Below, piece by piece: positions 47,268 to 57,646 of a DNA stretch of 64,000 bases. Under the pieces are notes generated by a model. That model had not been told where the DNA came from. It saw only the letters and a list, made by a program, of their open reading frames with translations, and did not search any database. Position 1 is the first letter of the stretch. The number at the start of each line of letters is the position of its first letter. The DNA lies in assembly GCF_015674855.1 (NCBI RefSeq), contig NZ_JADMLG010000001.1:611995-675994 (forward strand), written 5' to 3'. The translations under genes and the position numbers were made by a program. The stretch is from Nocardia bovistercoris (GTDB lineage: Bacteria; Actinomycetota; Actinomycetes; Mycobacteriales; Mycobacteriaceae).

Positions 47268-49490
47268 TCAGGCGGCGCGCGCGCCAGGTCCGGCGCCCGC
47301 GCGCACGATGCCGGCGACGGTCTCGCCGGTCAGTTCGGTCAATCGCACGCAGCCGCCGCGCAGGGCGCGCGCCAGGTCGGCGGCCAATCCGAGGCGGACC
47401 ATGCCGCGCTCGCAGTCGACCACCATCGCCGTCACCGCGTCGCGGGCCAGCATCGCCGCGGCGGCGCGCGCCCTCGGCAGCGGGTCGACACCGCCGGTGG
47501 CGCGACCGTCGGTGAGCAGCACCAGCATCGGGCGGCGGCGCGGATCGCGGACGCGTTCGCGGCGCACGACATCGCGCGCCTTCAGCAATCCGGCGGCCAA
47601 CGGGGTCTTGCCGCCGGTGCGCAGGTCGGCGAGGCGGCGCACCGCGATATCGACCGAGGAGGTCGGCGGAAGCACGAGTTCGGCCTCGGTGCCGCGCAGG
47701 GTGATCACGGCGACCTTGTCGCGGCGCTGATACGCGTCACGCAACAGGGTCACCACCGCGCCGGTGACGGCGGCGAGCCGGTCGCGCGCGGCCATGGACC
47801 CGGAGGCGTCGACCACGAACAGCACCAGATTGCCTTCGCGCCCTTCGCGATACGCACCGCGCAGATCCTCCGCCGCCAGCGCGAGCGGGCCGTCGACGCG
47901 GCCGCGCCGATGTTGATGCGGCGCCGCCGCGAACACCGTGCCGAGCAGATGCAGCCCGGACGAGGTGTCGGCGCTCGCCCGCACCGTGCGGCCGTGGCGG
48001 CTCTCGGCGCGCGATCGGCGACCCGGCGCGCCCTCCCCGATGCCGGGCACCTCCCAGAAAGGCGCGGCCGCCGCGGCGGGAGTGGGTGTGCCCGTGCGGT
48101 TCTCACGCGAGCCGCGCGAGCCGCCGGGGCCGTCGTCGTCGGGACCACCGCCGTCCGGACCACCACCGCCGGGTCCGTCGTCCGGGCCACTGTCGTCGGG
48201 TCCGTCGTCATCGGAACCACCGTCACGCGCGCCATCGGGACCGTGATCCTCGACCGCGCCCTCGGGTCCGGCGTCGTCGCGCGCACCCTCCGCATCGCCG
48301 CGCGCATCCCCGAGGCCGGAGTCGTCACCTACACCATTATTCGACGCGCCCGAATCATCAGGCGCGCCTTCGCCTTTCAGCACGCTTTCGGCTTCCGGCG
48401 CGTCCCGGTCGGAACCCTCCGACATGTCGCCGCGCGAATTCGGCCCAGGATCCGAATCCTCCTCGGCTTCCGAGGCACCCCGCGCTACTTCCTCGGCGGC
48501 GTCACGCATGGCCTGATCGAGCTGCTCGTCACTGATACCGGGCTCGTCGAAGGGATCGCGCCTGCGCCGGTGCGGCAACGCCAACTCCGCGGCGACCCGC
48601 ACATCCTCCTCGCTGACCCGGTCGGCCCCGCGCCACGCCGCATGAGCGCTCGCGGTCCGCGCGACCACCAGGTCGGCGCGCATCCCGTCGACGTCGAAGG
48701 CCGCGCACAGCGCCGCGATCCGGCGCAATTCGCCGTTGTCGAGCGCGATCCGCCCGACCCGGTCGCGGGCGCCGAGGATCCGATCGGCGACCGCGCGGTC
48801 CTCCGCGGCGTAGCGGGCGGCGAATGCGGCCGGATCGGCCTCGTAGTCGAGGCGGCGGCGCACCACCGCCATGCGCACGTCCACGTCGCGGGAGGCGACC
48901 ACGTCGACGGTCAGGCCGAACCGGTCGAGCAGCTGCGGGCGCAGCTCGCCCTCCTCCGGGTTCATGGTGCCGACGAGCACGAACCGCGCCGGATGCGAAT
49001 GCGAGACCCCGTCGCGCTCGATGTGCACCCGGCCCATGGCGGCGGCGTCGAGCAGTACGTCGACCAGGTGGTCGTGCAGCAGGTTGACCTCGTCCACGTA
49101 GAGCACGCCGTGATGGGCCGCGGCCAGCAGGCCGGGACGGAACGCCTGCTCGCCGTCGCGCAGCACCCGTTCCAGGTCGAGCGAGCCGACCACGCGGTCC
49201 TCGGTGGCGCCGACCGGCAGTTCCACCAGTCGCGCGGGCCGCGCGCCGGTCTCGTCGACCACCGGCGGCAACAGCTGGGCCAGCGCGCGCACCACGGTCG
49301 ACTTGGCGGTGCCCTTCTCGCCGCGCACCAGCACGCCGCCGATTCCGGGGTGCACCGCGCACAGGATCAGCGCGAGCTGCAACCGCTCCTGACCGACCAC
49401 CGCCGAGAACGGAAATCCCGCCTCGACGTCGGCGCGCGACGCGACGGACCGGGACGGCGATGCGGTTTGTTCGGCATGGGACACGGACAC
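47268..49490 (-). CDS. Magnesium/cobalt chelatase-type AAA+/VWA protein (ChlID-like)
   Basis: 740 residues. The N-terminal AAA+ domain has Walker [15 protein letters not shown] (about 57-70), Walker [11 protein letters not shown] and [21 protein letters not shown] linker very rich in Asp/Gly/Pro (about 350-500) follows, then a C-terminal VWA domain with [16 protein letters not shown]. It corresponds to Rv2850c and joins ChlI- and ChlD-like parts in one chain. In the cob cluster it probably powers cobalt insertion with CobN, which is not in this window. The start is GTG at 49490; GTG at 49484 is in frame. Confidence 0.92.
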   Translation of the reverse strand: MSVSHAEQTASPSRSVASRADVEAGFPFSAVVGQERLQLALILCAVHPGIGGVLVRGEKGTAKSTVVRALAQLLPPVVDETGARPARLVELPVGATEDRVVGSLDLERVLRDGEQAFRPGLLAAAHHGVLYVDEVNLLHDHLVDVLLDAAAMGRVHIERDGVSHSHPARFVLVGTMNPEEGELRPQLLDRFGLTVDVVASRDVDVRMAVVRRRLDYEADPAAFAARYAAEDRAVADRILGARDRVGRIALDNGELRRIAALCAAFDVDGMRADLVVARTASAHAAWRGADRVSEEDVRVAAELALPHRRRRDPFDEPGISDEQLDQAMRDAAEEVARGASEAEEDSDPGPNSRGDMSEGSDRDAPEAESVLKGEGAPDDSGASNNGVGDDSGLGDARGDAEGARDDAGPEGAVEDHGPDGARDGGSDDDGPDDSGPDDGPGGGGPDGGGPDDDGPGGSRGSRENRTGTPTPAAAAAPFWEVPGIGEGAPGRRSRAESRHGRTVRASADTSSGLHLLGTVFAAAPHQHRRGRVDGPLALAAEDLRGAYREGREGNLVLFVVDASGSMAARDRLAAVTGAVVTLLRDAYQRRDKVAVITLRGTEAELVLPPTSSVDIAVRRLADLRTGGKTPLAAGLLKARDVVRRERVRDPRRRPMLVLLTDGRATGGVDPLPRARAAAAMLARDAVTAMVVDCERGMVRLGLAADLARALRGGCVRLTELTGETVAGIVRAGAGPGARAA

Positions 49491-49554
49491 GCCCTCAGAC
49501 TATGCGCGCCGCGCCGACGCACCACCGGCACCCCGCCCGATCCCGGACACCAGT

Positions 49555-49583
49555 GCGCCCACCTCGACGGTCGAGGTGGGCGC
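49555..49583. terminator. Terminator between GNAT and chelatase genes
   Basis: Perfect 13-bp stem GCGCCCACCTCGA/TCGAGGTGGGCGC with a three-base loop, 14 bp after the acetyltransferase stop on the minus strand. Confidence 0.75.
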
Positions 49584-49597
49584 GAGACGGGACGGGA

Positions 49598-50047
49598 TCA
49601 ACCACGCCGCATGGGTAGGTGCGGTACGCCGTCGTCGTCGAATTCCGCGCCGTCGGGCTGGAATCCGAACTTCGTGTACATCTCGACCAGGTAGGTCTGG
49701 GCGTTGATGCGACACGGACACGACCCGACCTCGGCCAGGGCCGCCTTGACCAGTCGGGTGGTGTAGCCGTGGCCGCGCAGCGGCGCTGCGGTGCACAGCC
49801 TGCCGATGCGGAAGCTCTTCACCCCGTCCTCGTGCTCCTCGAGCAATCGCAGGGTGGAGATCACCGAGCCGTCGTCATCGAGCCAGAGGTGCCGCGTCTC
49901 CGGCAGCAGGTCGAGCCCGTCCAGCTCCGGGTACGCGCACTTCTGTTCCACCACAAAGACTTCGACGCGAAGTTTCAACAGCTGGTACAGCGTCGCGGTA
50001 TCGAGATCCTGGGCCCATGACCGTTTGAGAGCAACCGTTGACATCAT
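49598..50047 (-). CDS. GNAT acetyltransferase, ElaA family
   Basis: 149 residues with KLRVEVFVVEQKCAYPELDGLDLLPETRHLW, the ElaA signature. Then comes the acetyl-CoA loop RLCTAAPLRGHGYTTRLVKAAL, and YTKFGFQPDG at the end. It equals Rv2851c in position, beside mqo, with a gap of 18 bp. The acetyl acceptor is unknown. The first two codons are both ATG. A strong terminator follows. Confidence 0.92.
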   Translation of the reverse strand: MMSTVALKRSWAQDLDTATLYQLLKLRVEVFVVEQKCAYPELDGLDLLPETRHLWLDDDGSVISTLRLLEEHEDGVKSFRIGRLCTAAPLRGHGYTTRLVKAALAEVGSCPCRINAQTYLVEMYTKFGFQPDGAEFDDDGVPHLPMRRG

Positions 50048-50065
50048 CGATTCTTGCTATCACAC

Positions 50066-51580
50066 CTACACGGTCGACGCGGCCGTAACGCGCTGCGCCG
50101 TGGTCGGCGCCACATCGACCAGATTCAGCGTCTTGGAGGTCCAGTCCCAGACTTCCTGGAACAGCGCCTGATTCTCCGACAGCTTGATCCCGAGCGACGG
50201 GATCATCTCCTTGAGTTTGGGCGCCCAGCTCTCGTACTCGGTGGGGAAGCAGCGCTGCAGCACGTCGAGCATGGCGGTGACGCAGGTCGATGCGCCCGGC
50301 GACGCGCCGAGCAGACCCGCGATGGTGCCGTCACCGGCCGCGATGACCGCGGTGCCGAGTTCGAGCACGCCGCCCGCGCCCTTGCGCCGGATGATCTGCA
50401 CGCGCTGACCGGCGGTGATGAGTTCCCAGTCGCGGCCCTCGGCGCGCGGGATGAACTCCTCCATCGTGTACACCTTGCCCGCCTGCGATTTCAGCAGTTC
50501 GCTGACCAGGTATTTGACCAGCGACATCTCGGTGAGGCCGACGCCGAGCATCGGGGTGAGGTTGCCCGGCCGGATGGACTTGAACAGGTCGCCGTTGCCG
50601 CCGTCCTTGAGGAACTTCGGCGTCCAGCCCGCGTACGGGCCGAACAGCAGCCCGGCGCGGCCGTTGATGACGCGGGTGTCCAGGTGCGGCACCGACATGG
50701 GCGGCGCGCCGACGGCGGCCTTGCCGTAGACCTTGGCCTCGTGTTTGCCGATGAGCGTCGGGTTCGTGCAGCGCAGGAACTGCCCGCTCACCGGGAAACC
50801 CGCGAAGCCCTTGATCTCTTTGATCCCGGACTTCTGCAGCAGCGGCAGCGCGCCGCCGCCCGCGCCGACGAATACGAATTTGGCCTGCACGGTGCGGACC
50901 CGGCCGGTGCGCACATTGCGTACCTTCACCACCCAGCTGCCGTCGGACTGCTTGCTGAGGTTGCGCACCTCGTGCCCGAAGGCCAGGTCCGCGCCGGACG
51001 CGCCGAGGTAGGCGAGCAGCTCCTTGGTGAGCGAGCCGAAGTCGATATCGGTGCCCGCGTCGGTCCAGTTCAGCGCGACGGGTTCGGAGAAGTCGCGCCC
51101 GCGCGCCATCAGCGGCAGTCTGCGGGCGAACTCGTCGGGGCTGTCGATGTACTCCATGCCCGCGAACAGCGGATGCCGGACCAGCGCCTCGTAGCGCTTG
51201 CGCAGGTATTCGACGTCGGATTCGCCGTGTACGAAGCTGACGTGCGGGATGGGGTTGATGAACCGGGACGGATCGCCGATCACGCCGTTCTCGGTGGCGT
51301 ACGCCCAGAACTGCCGCGACACCTGGAAGCGCTCGTTGATGTCGATGGCCTTGCTCACATCGACCGATCCGTCGGCGGTCTGCGGGCTGTAGTTGAGTTC
51401 GCACAGCGCCGAATGCCCCGTGCCCGCGTTGTTCCACGGATCGCTGCTCTCGCCCGCGGCGGCCTCGAGTCGTTCGAACAGCGAGATCGACCACTCCGGC
51501 TGCACCTGGCGAAGCAGTGCGCCCAGGGTGGCACTCATAATGCCTGCGCCGATGAGGACGACATCGGTCTTTTCTGTCAT
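50066..51580 (-). CDS. mqo: Malate:quinone oxidoreductase
   Basis: Membrane-associated FAD enzyme of the TCA cycle, passing electrons from malate to quinone. It is 504 residues: FAD-binding [17 protein letters not shown] (7-23), [50 protein letters not shown] and [13 protein letters not shown] near the C-terminus, all Mqo hallmarks. ATG at 51580 starts [10 protein letters not shown]. It is co-directional with and just upstream of the GNAT gene, as in mycobacteria (Rv2852c). Confidence 0.97.
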   Translation of the reverse strand: MTEKTDVVLIGAGIMSATLGALLRQVQPEWSISLFERLEAAAGESSDPWNNAGTGHSALCELNYSPQTADGSVDVSKAIDINERFQVSRQFWAYATENGVIGDPSRFINPIPHVSFVHGESDVEYLRKRYEALVRHPLFAGMEYIDSPDEFARRLPLMARGRDFSEPVALNWTDAGTDIDFGSLTKELLAYLGASGADLAFGHEVRNLSKQSDGSWVVKVRNVRTGRVRTVQAKFVFVGAGGGALPLLQKSGIKEIKGFAGFPVSGQFLRCTNPTLIGKHEAKVYGKAAVGAPPMSVPHLDTRVINGRAGLLFGPYAGWTPKFLKDGGNGDLFKSIRPGNLTPMLGVGLTEMSLVKYLVSELLKSQAGKVYTMEEFIPRAEGRDWELITAGQRVQIIRRKGAGGVLELGTAVIAAGDGTIAGLLGASPGASTCVTAMLDVLQRCFPTEYESWAPKLKEMIPSLGIKLSENQALFQEVWDWTSKTLNLVDVAPTTAQRVTAASTV

Positions 51581-51849
51581 GGCAGCGTTCGGCACGGGTA
51601 GATCGACTTCCTTGTCACTTCTGCGCGGACCCACCGGCGGGAGGTGGGACAGCCTGGGCACGGGCGCTATCGGGTTCGTGACGAGCCTGACGCATGCGCC
51701 TCGGCTCGACCAGTTGGCGGACAAGAGGTTACCCGCCGTTCACCTACCCCCAATTCTGCACCTCACACGTGCGTGGTCCGGCGGCGAACCCCGTGAATGT
51801 GACCAACCTTCCTCCTCTGCCGGTACTGCGTTCGGGGGTATTCGTCGCC

Positions 51850-51855
51850 TAGATT
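51850..51855 (+). promoter_or_regulatory. -10 box, leaderless hydrolase gene
   Basis: TAGATT, seven bases before the GTG at 51863, without a ribosome-binding site, consistent with leaderless transcription. Confidence 0.45.
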
Positions 51856-51862
51856 GAGTCAC

Positions 51863-52915
51863 GTGACCGAGCAGACCTCCGGCAGCGTGTCGGATATCAC
51901 GGACCGGAACGGGTGGCGTCCCGATGTGCTGGGGACGGGCTACGAACAGCGCACCATCGACCTCGGCGCCGACCCGGACGGCGAGAGCGAGGTGGTGGCC
52001 ACCCTGGTGCGCCACCGCCCCGATTCCGCGCCGACCACGACCGCGGTGCTGTACGTGCACGGCTACACCGACTACTTCTTCCACCGGCACGTGGCCGAGC
52101 ACTTCGCCGCGCGCGGACACCACTTCTACGCCATCGACCTGCGCAAATGCGGCCGCTCCCTACGCGAGGGGCAGACCCCCCACTATGTGACCGATCTCGC
52201 GCACTACGACCAGGAGCTGTCCGAGGCGCTGCGCGTCGTGCGCGCCGAGACCGGGCAGGACGTGCTGCTCGTCGCCCATTCGACCGGTGGGCTCATCGTC
52301 CCGCTCTGGCTGGACCGACTCAACGCCGCCGACGGAACAGCCGCCTCCGGCGTCGTCGGTGTGGTTCTCAACAGTCCCTGGTTCGACCTTCAGGGCCCGT
52401 CCTACTACCGCACCGTCGGCACGCCGCTGATCGAGACCCTCGGCCGGTTCCGCTCGATGTTCACGCTGCCCGGCGCGGAGATCAGCACCTACGGCGACAG
52501 CCTGCACCGCTCCGTCGCGGGCGAATGGGACTACAACCTGGACTGGAAGCCGCGCGCGGGCTTCCCGATCCGTTTCGGCTGGCTGCGCGCCATCCGCAAC
52601 GGACACGCCAGGCTGCACCGCGGACTCGACATCGGCGTGCCCTCGCTGATCCTGCGGTCGCGGATCACCAAGTTCACGCGCAAGTACGGGCCCAACGCCG
52701 ACGTCGCCGACGTGGTGCTCGACGTGCGCCAGATCCAGCGCTGGTCGGGCTGCCTCGGCGACCGCACCAACATCGTGCCGATCGACGGCGCGCGCCACGA
52801 CGTGTTCCTGTCCTCGGCGCAGCCGCGCGAGCGCGCGTTCACCGAACTCGACAACTGGCTGGACTGGCTGGCCACGTACCGGCGCGCGCTCGAATCACCA
52901 CAGGCTGGTGCGTAG
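51863..52915 (+). CDS. Alpha/beta hydrolase (Rv2854-like lysophospholipase family)
   Basis: 350 residues. An alpha/beta fold with VLYVHGYTDYFFHRHVAEHF (the oxyanion-hole HG), the nucleophile elbow VAHSTGGLIVPLW (Ser about 143), and the catalytic His in PIDGARHDVFLS near the end. Serine aminopeptidase/lysophospholipase S33 type. No signal peptide. GTG at 51863 is preferred over TTG at 51854 because a TAGATT -10 box sits seven bases before it. It is divergent from mqo. Confidence 0.88.
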   Translation: MTEQTSGSVSDITDRNGWRPDVLGTGYEQRTIDLGADPDGESEVVATLVRHRPDSAPTTTAVLYVHGYTDYFFHRHVAEHFAARGHHFYAIDLRKCGRSLREGQTPHYVTDLAHYDQELSEALRVVRAETGQDVLLVAHSTGGLIVPLWLDRLNAADGTAASGVVGVVLNSPWFDLQGPSYYRTVGTPLIETLGRFRSMFTLPGAEISTYGDSLHRSVAGEWDYNLDWKPRAGFPIRFGWLRAIRNGHARLHRGLDIGVPSLILRSRITKFTRKYGPNADVADVVLDVRQIQRWSGCLGDRTNIVPIDGARHDVFLSSAQPRERAFTELDNWLDWLATYRRALESPQAGA

Positions 52916-53458
52916 CACGATCTCGGTGGCGAATTCGTGGTCGGCCTCGGTCGCGACATTGTCGACGTCAACGTCGACCACCCGGAACTCGCCGTAGACG
53001 AAGCGGCCGGAACCGTCGGCAACCGAGCGCGGCAGGTGCTTGGTCACCAGCACCGTGACCGGCAGCTCCATCGGACGGCACGCGGCATCGGCGACCGTGC
53101 CGTCGGCGCCGGGCGCGGCCGGATGCCCCCGATCGGCGACCACGAGGCTGCTGAACCGCCCGTAGGTGCCCGCGCAGACCTGCCAGGCCAACGCGGCGCC
53201 GGTGCCGCGTCCGGCGACGTTGGCGTACGGCACGCCGAGTTCGTCGAGGATCGCGTGCGCCGCGGCCTTGTCGAAGCCCTCCGGCGCCTCGACCACGATG
53301 GTGCGCAGATCCGAATTGTGCAGGCGCGCGCACACCTGGTCGAACACGTCGACCGGGTCCGAGGCGTCCGGTAGCAGCAGCACGCTGTGGCGGGTGTCCG
53401 GGCCGTCGACCCGCACCGTCCAGGTCCGGTCACCGACCGTGATCCGACGAGCTTTCAT
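52895..53458 (-). CDS. Small alpha/beta-hydrolase-like protein
   Basis: 187 residues: RRITVGDRTWTVRVDGPDTRHSVLLLPD..., then APEGFDKAAAHAILDELG and GRGTGAALAWQVC. The GRGTGA sits where the nucleophile elbow would be, but the serine is replaced, so it may be a catalytically inactive alpha/beta fold. ATG at 53458 is chosen. It overlaps the end of the convergent hydrolase gene by 21 bp. The function is unknown. Confidence 0.72.
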   Translation of the reverse strand: MKARRITVGDRTWTVRVDGPDTRHSVLLLPDASDPVDVFDQVCARLHNSDLRTIVVEAPEGFDKAAAHAILDELGVPYANVAGRGTGAALAWQVCAGTYGRFSSLVVADRGHPAAPGADGTVADAACRPMELPVTVLVTKHLPRSVADGSGRFVYGEFRVVDVDVDNVATEADHEFATEIVLRTSLW

Positions 53459-53579
53459 GCCGAAGGACGGTACACCGCCGACCTGAACCGAACCGCGTGT
53501 CACCGCCTCGTTGTGGCCGGACACTCGCTCGCCGGTAGTCCGTGGTGACCGTCACCGGGGCGGGCGGCGCGGTCGGCGA

Positions 53580-55142
53580 TCACGTCGGCGTGCCGCCCGG
53601 AACGGGTGTGCGCAGTCGCGCGCCGAGCACCGGAAGATCGGCGGGCGCGCCGGATGTGATCAATTCCTCGACACGAGCCATGTCCAGATGGTCGTCGACG
53701 AGGTCGGCGAGCAGATCCAATTGCGCGGATCGCACGTCGGCCACCGACACGTGTTCGGCGACGAGGTAGTCGAAGCGGCCCGCGCGGTCGGCGACGGTCC
53801 GCAGCCAGGCCCGCCGGAAGTCGTCGGATTCGAGCAGCCCGTGCAGGTGGGTGCCCCACACCGCGCGCCGCACGCTGCCCTCCTCGGCGCCATCGACCTC
53901 GAGCCAGGCCGGATCGCCGCTGTGGGTGACACGGCCGTGATGGATCTCGTATCCGGACACCGGTATCCCCTCGGTCGCCGCGCGCCCGACTCCGACCCCG
54001 GTGACCTGCCGCAGCACCTTCGCGGCGTCGAACTCGACCTCCAGATCCAGCAGGCCGAGCCCGTTCACCACCCCCGCGTCGGACTCGACCCGGTCGGTGA
54101 TGTGCTTGCCGAGCATCTGGTAGCCGCCGCAGATGCCGAGGATCGGCCGCCCGATGGCGGCCCGCTCGCGCAGCACCTTCGCGATTCCGCTGCGGCGCAA
54201 CCATTCCAGGTCCGACACGGTGGCCTTGCTGCCCGGCAGCACCACCAGGTCCGCGTCCGCGAGCCGCGACGGTTCGGCGACCCAGCGCACCGAGACGCCG
54301 GGTTCGCAGGCCAGCGCCTCGATATCGGTGGAATTGGACACCCGGGGCAGCCGGACCGCGGCGACGGTGAGCCATTCGGCGCCGACCGGCGGCGCCGAGC
54401 GCCCGACGGCCGCGTCCGCGACGGCGCCGAGCGAGTCCTCCGCGTCGATCCACAGGTCGGCGCTGAAGGGGAGCACGCCGAGCGTCGGGCGGCCGGTGAG
54501 CTCGGTCAGCTGATCCAGTCCGGGACGCAGCAGTTCCACGTCGCCGCGGAACTTGTTGATCACGAACCCGGAGATCAGCCGCTGATCCTCGGGCTCGAGC
54601 ACGGCGAGGGTGCCGAACAGGTGGGCGAGCACACCGCCTCGGTCGATGTCGCCGACCACGAGCACGGGCAGCTCCGACGCCTGCGCCAACCCCATGTTCG
54701 CCAGGTCGGTGTCGCGTAGGTTGATCTCGGCGGGCGACCCGGCGCCCTCGCAGATCACCACGTCGAATTCCGACCGCAGCGATTCCAGTTCCGCGGCCAC
54801 GATCTCGCGCAGGCGCTGCCGGTGCCGGAAGTAGTCGCGCGCGCCGACCGTGCCCACCGCCTTGCCGCGCACCACCAGCTGTGATCGGCGATCGCTGCCC
54901 GGTTTGAGCAACACCGGATTGAAGCGCACGCTCGGTTCGAGTCCGCAGGCCGCGGCCTGCAACGCCTGCGCGCGGCCGATCTCCCCGCCGTCCAGGGTGA
55001 CCACCGAGTTGTTCGACATGTTCTGCGCCTTGAACGGCGCCACCTTCACCCCGCGCCGGGCCAGCGCGCGGCACAGCCCGGCCACCACCACGCTCTTCCC
55101 GGCGTCGGAGGTGGTCCCGGCGACCAGTAACGCACCCTTCAC
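53580..55142 (-). CDS. cobQ: Cobyric acid synthase
   Basis: 520 residues. Amidates four side chains of adenosylcobyrinic a,c-diamide. P-loop-like [15 protein letters not shown] (9-23), [32 protein letters not shown], then the glutaminase domain with [10 protein letters not shown] (nucleophile Cys) and [10 protein letters not shown] (His). GTG at 55142 begins [10 protein letters not shown]. It lies 13 bp before the map gene's stop on the same strand, so map and cobQ may be co-transcribed. It is apart from cobB/cobO by about 4 kb of other genes. Confidence 0.96.
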   Translation of the reverse strand: MKGALLVAGTTSDAGKSVVVAGLCRALARRGVKVAPFKAQNMSNNSVVTLDGGEIGRAQALQAAACGLEPSVRFNPVLLKPGSDRRSQLVVRGKAVGTVGARDYFRHRQRLREIVAAELESLRSEFDVVICEGAGSPAEINLRDTDLANMGLAQASELPVLVVGDIDRGGVLAHLFGTLAVLEPEDQRLISGFVINKFRGDVELLRPGLDQLTELTGRPTLGVLPFSADLWIDAEDSLGAVADAAVGRSAPPVGAEWLTVAAVRLPRVSNSTDIEALACEPGVSVRWVAEPSRLADADLVVLPGSKATVSDLEWLRRSGIAKVLRERAAIGRPILGICGGYQMLGKHITDRVESDAGVVNGLGLLDLEVEFDAAKVLRQVTGVGVGRAATEGIPVSGYEIHHGRVTHSGDPAWLEVDGAEEGSVRRAVWGTHLHGLLESDDFRRAWLRTVADRAGRFDYLVAEHVSVADVRSAQLDLLADLVDDHLDMARVEELITSGAPADLPVLGARLRTPVPGGTPT

Positions 55143-55155
55143 CGCTACCGCCGCG

Positions 55156-56019
55156 TCACGGCAGGGTGAGGATCTCGGCGCCGGAGTCGGTGACGACCAG
55201 GGTGTGCTCGAACTGGGCCGTCCACTTGCGATCCTTGGTGACCACGGTCCAGCCGTCGTCCCAGATCTCGTAGTCGATGCCGCCGAGATTGATCATCGGC
55301 TCGATGGTGAACGTCATCCCCGGCTCGATGATCGACTCGATCGCGGGCTGGTCGTAGTGCAGGATCACCAGACCGCTGTGGAAGGTCGGCCCAACGCCGT
55401 GACCGGTGAAATCGCGGACGACGCCGTAGCCGAACCGGTTCGCGTAGGACTCGATGACGCGGCCGATCACGTTCAGCGCGCGCCCCGGCCGCACCGCCTT
55501 GATGGCGCGCAGGGTCGCCTCCTCGGTGCGCTCGACCAGCAGCCGCACCTGCTCGTCCACCTCGCCCGCGAGGAAGGTCCTGTTGGTGTCGCCGTGCACC
55601 CCGTCGATGTAGGCGGTGACGTCGATATTGACGATGTCACCGTCCTCGACCACCGTGGAATCCGGAATGCCGTGGCAGATCACCTCGTTCAGCGAGGTGC
55701 AGCACGATTTCGGGAACCCCTTGTACCCCAGCGTGGACGGATAGGCGCCGTGGTCGCACATGTACTCGTGCGCGATCCGGTCGAGTTCGTCGGTGGTCAC
55801 CCCGGGCGCCACCGCCTTGCCCGCCTCCTCGAGCGCCCGCGCCGCGATTCGCCCCGCGACCCGCATCTTCTCGATCGTCTCCGCCGTCTGCACCCAGGGC
55901 TCGCGCCCCTCGTTCACGGTCTTCTTCCACGCGTATTCCGGACGCTCGATCGAGCGCGGAACCTCACGCGTCGGCGACAACGCGCCGGGGACGAGCGGTT
56001 TACGGGTCCGAACAGCCAT
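55156..56019 (-). CDS. map: Methionine aminopeptidase type I (MapB-like)
   Basis: 287 residues. Removes initiator Met. The metal ligands are seen in order: [22 protein letters not shown] (Asp), [10 protein letters not shown] (Asp), [11 protein letters not shown] (His), [12 protein letters not shown] (Glu) and [10 protein letters not shown] (Glu). A 40-residue N-terminal extension with RPEYAW is typical of actinobacterial MapB (Rv2861c). ATG at 56019. Co-directional with cobQ. Confidence 0.96.
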   Translation of the reverse strand: MAVRTRKPLVPGALSPTREVPRSIERPEYAWKKTVNEGREPWVQTAETIEKMRVAGRIAARALEEAGKAVAPGVTTDELDRIAHEYMCDHGAYPSTLGYKGFPKSCCTSLNEVICHGIPDSTVVEDGDIVNIDVTAYIDGVHGDTNRTFLAGEVDEQVRLLVERTEEATLRAIKAVRPGRALNVIGRVIESYANRFGYGVVRDFTGHGVGPTFHSGLVILHYDQPAIESIIEPGMTFTIEPMINLGGIDYEIWDDGWTVVTKDRKWTAQFEHTLVVTDSGAEILTLP

Positions 56020-56531
56020 GCGACAAGACTATCCGCCCATCACCGTCCCCACCGGCCGGCACCGCAGACGAGCCGACGAGCGTACCGAATACGTGCGCGC
56101 GCACGGCCGACCCTGGTTCCGGTCCTGCGTCGCGGGGACCTTCCGGTCCGGCGCACCGGGCGACGGTGCGGATTCCCGAACGCGAGTAGTGGAATACGCG
56201 GGACGACGTCCGCGGAGCCGGGAGATAGTTGTTGTGCGGCAACGAGGTTGATGTTTCCTGTCAGCGTGGACGGGAGTTCCGGAGGCGGATACTCGGCCGA
56301 GAGGTGTTCTCGGCTGTCGCGTCGGTGGGTTCGATGGGGCCGGAGGCGTTCTCATCGGGGCGGATCGGTTCCACGCGGGAGGTGCCGCGCGGAGGGACAG
56401 GGTTCGGGAGGGTGCGGGCGGGGTTCGGGGCGGTGTGGTGTTCGGGAAGACCGCGGTAGGGGTCCGGGAGGTGCGGGGGCGGGGTGCTCGGTGTACGAGC
56501 CCCGTCGACGGGTGCGGGTGGTCGGCGGGGT
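56020..56531. other. Intergenic, no feature recognised
   Basis: No gene-like frame, repeat or hairpin of note. The map promoter should be near 56030-56100. The right half (56330-56530) is G-rich on the plus strand. Confidence 0.5.
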
Positions 56532-57281
56532 TCAGTACCGGACGGCGCGCGCGGTGAGGGCGGTCAGGACCCGTTCGGTCTTGGTCCCGCCGGTCGCCAT
56601 CCGCATTCCGCGGGCACGGACCGCGGCTTCGAGCTCACGTTGTCGCGCTTCGGCCCGACGCTGCACGTGCACGAGGGTTTCGTCGGGTTCCGGGGTGATG
56701 CGCGTCGACAGTTCGAGCAGGTCGAGGTGGGCGATGCGCCAGCGTTCGACATCGACGCGGAGATCGCCGAAGGACAGGTCGGTCCATTTCGCCGAGGCGA
56801 TCGGGCCGAGGGCGAGCAGGCGGTCGACCGCGACGCCCGGCGGTGTGCAGCTGACCAGGAACTGGCGCTGACCCGATTCGAGCGCGGCGGTGACATCGGA
56901 GCCGGGCAGCGCGGCGGACAGCAGGGAACCGGGCGGTCGGATGCCGACCGCGGAGGCCGAGAGCACCCGGCGCTGACCACACCAATCGCTCTCGATGCGG
57001 TATTCCAGCGAGCCGTCGACGAACGGCTCGGCCCACCGTCCGACCAGCTGTTCACGGTCGCAGGGGCGCAGTTTCACGGTCAGGTCGTCCTGCTCGCCAC
57101 TGCGCAGCCGGATCACGATGCGATGCGACAGCAGTGCGGGCGCACCGCCGCCCGCGCGCGGCTCGGCGAACCAGACGCGCCGATCGGTCGACGTGCCCGC
57201 GCGAACGCCGAGCTCGGTCAGCGCGCGGTCGACATCCCCGTCCACGTTGACCTTGATTTCGATCGGAGGGATCACCCGCAT
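56532..57281 (-). CDS. CYTH-like domain protein
   Basis: 249 residues. The N-terminus PPIEIKVNVDG gives an E-x-K of the CYTH type (the full ExExK is not complete), followed by VIRLRSGEQDDLTVKLRPC and SLEYRIESDW, the alternating charged strands of CYTH tunnel folds (thiamine triphosphatase, class IV cyclase, VTC). It ends in Arg-rich helices. The nucleotide or polyphosphate substrate cannot be read. ATG at 57281 follows GGAAAGG closely. It is next to, and divergent from, the oxylipin-type operon. Confidence 0.7.
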   Translation of the reverse strand: MRVIPPIEIKVNVDGDVDRALTELGVRAGTSTDRRVWFAEPRAGGGAPALLSHRIVIRLRSGEQDDLTVKLRPCDREQLVGRWAEPFVDGSLEYRIESDWCGQRRVLSASAVGIRPPGSLLSAALPGSDVTAALESGQRQFLVSCTPPGVAVDRLLALGPIASAKWTDLSFGDLRVDVERWRIAHLDLLELSTRITPEPDETLVHVQRRAEARQRELEAAVRARGMRMATGGTKTERVLTALTARAVRY

Positions 57282-57646
57282 GCCCTTTCCTGATGCCCGC
57301 CACGGGGGCCTCCCCCGCCGCCCGAGCAGTTCCATCCAGAACAGAGTCGTCCACTCGACGGCGCGCGGCGCGCGTACCGGGCTACCCGATTGCCCCGCCG
57401 CGACACCGGACGGCCGTCACGACGCCGCGGTCGCCGGGTTCGGCACGATGACGAGCGCGGCCCTGCGCGGGACGTATGCGGAGATCTCGGCGCGGCTACG
57501 ACTACGCGTATCGCCGGGTCGGGTGCGCCGAGCGGCGATAAGGTAGTCCACTACTCATGACGGGTGATCTTCGGCCCGCAAGACTGAGCATCCACATCCG
57601 ATCTCGGGCGAGCCACGCGCTCGCACCTGCCACGTGAGGTCCCTTC
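57282..57646. other. Divergent intergenic region, CYTH / oxygenase operon
   Basis: About 365 bp without a supported gene. It should hold the promoter of the oxygenase-catalase operon; GTAGT..ACTAC (57543-57554) is a small palindrome that could be part of an operator. No clear -10/-35 pair stands out. Confidence 0.4.

Noticed and set aside
49491..49600. Cobalamin riboswitch before the chelatase/cobO operon
   Set aside because: No B12-box-like conserved element; the space is short and dominated by a terminator hairpin.
46356..49694. Very long plus-strand frame opposite cobO and the chelatase gene
   Set aside because: It is a mirror of two clear minus-strand genes and has no recognisable domains.
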